DNA of 5,941 nucleotides from the NCBI GenBank assembly GCA_016650435.1, contig JAENVT010000121.1, positions 1 to 5,941 of the forward strand, given 5' to 3'. Source of the DNA: Ilumatobacteraceae bacterium (lineage in GTDB: Bacteria > Actinomycetota > Acidimicrobiia > Acidimicrobiales > Ilumatobacteraceae). A program made the translations under genes and the position numbers. Shown piece after piece: positions 5,744 to 5,941 of the stretch (its first letter is position 1; each line of letters starts with the position of its first letter). The notes below the pieces were generated by a model. The model saw only the letters and a list, made by a program, of their open reading frames with translations, was not told the origin of the DNA and did no database searches.

Positions 5744-5941
5744 TACGGGTGCGGGCCGGGACGGGTCGGTAGCCATCTCGCGCGAGCAGGGCACGAGGTC
5801 GTGGGCGTCGACATCGACCCGGTGTTGATCGCCGCTGCCGAACACGACCACCCCGGCCCGACCTGGCTGGTAGCGGACCTCGCCGAACTCGACCTCACCG
5901 CGATCGGCATCGTCGACGGATTCGACATCGTGGTGTGCGCG
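5744..5941 (+). pseudogene. 5'-truncated class I SAM-dependent methyltransferase (runs off the window)
   Basis: This frame reads GCGPGRVGSHLARAGHEVVG (motif I and the following helix) and then VDIDPVL (acidic end of strand 2), WLVADLAEL (motif II region) and FDIVVCA (strand 4). That is the first half of a Rossmann-fold SAM-dependent methyltransferase. The frame is closed by TAA at 5741-5743, one codon before the motif I glycine, and no start codon lies before motif I. The normal first strand (V-L-D-L/V) and an N-terminal region of about 40 residues are absent, and none of the three frames between marR and 5744 supplies them. It is therefore probably a truncated gene or a rearrangement scar. 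The 3' end lies outside the window. A sequencing error is less likely because the missing part cannot be found in another frame. Confidence 0.7.

Noticed and set aside
5467..5928. 153-codon minus-strand frame across the end of marR and the methyltransferase
   Set aside because: It is antisense to two recognisable plus-strand domains and has no motif of its own.

Overview
The window comes from a high-GC genome, most likely an actinobacterium (for example Mycobacteriales such as Rhodococcus, Gordonia or Mycobacterium). The evidence is G/C-rich third codon positions, GTG starts, 4-base ATGA/GTGA gene overlaps and short or nearly leaderless 5' ends. The species cannot be named from the sequence.

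The core (628-3958, + strand) is a tightly coupled four-gene operon. It encodes an AcoX-type ATP-NAD-kinase-fold protein, the alpha and beta subunits of a thiamine-diphosphate (TPP) E1 dehydrogenase of the acetoin/2-oxoacid dehydrogenase family (AcoA, AcoB), and a 79-residue protein that is a single lipoyl domain. The presence of acoX makes an acetoin-cleaving type system the best guess. In this reading E1 cleaves the substrate on TPP and passes the acyl or aldehyde unit to the lipoyl lysine. The window has no full-length E2 with a catalytic domain and no E3 (lipoamide dehydrogenase). Those functions must lie elsewhere or be supplied in another way.

Downstream, 3959-4282 has no intact gene. 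It contains a weak hairpin and a frameshifted remnant of a ribbon-helix-helix (antitoxin-like) protein. On the minus strand, 5182-4283 encodes an alpha/beta-hydrolase-fold protein whose nucleophile-elbow serine is alanine. It is divergent from a MarR-family regulator (5242-5703). The two share a short promoter region occupied by a 34-bp inverted repeat with 13-bp perfect arms, the obvious operator. In Cupriavidus/Pseudomonas-type acetoin systems, AcoC is a lipoyl domain fused to an alpha/beta-hydrolase domain. Finding both as separate neighbouring proteins is the most interesting arrangement here, although the hydrolase is on the opposite strand.

The edges look eroded. Bases 1-543 hold no convincing gene, only an imperfect direct repeat about 210 bp apart. 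After marR, the right edge carries a class I SAM-methyltransferase reading frame that begins abruptly at motif I behind a stop codon, so its N-terminus is missing. The operon plus hydrolase/marR pair may therefore sit in a rearranged, accessory region.
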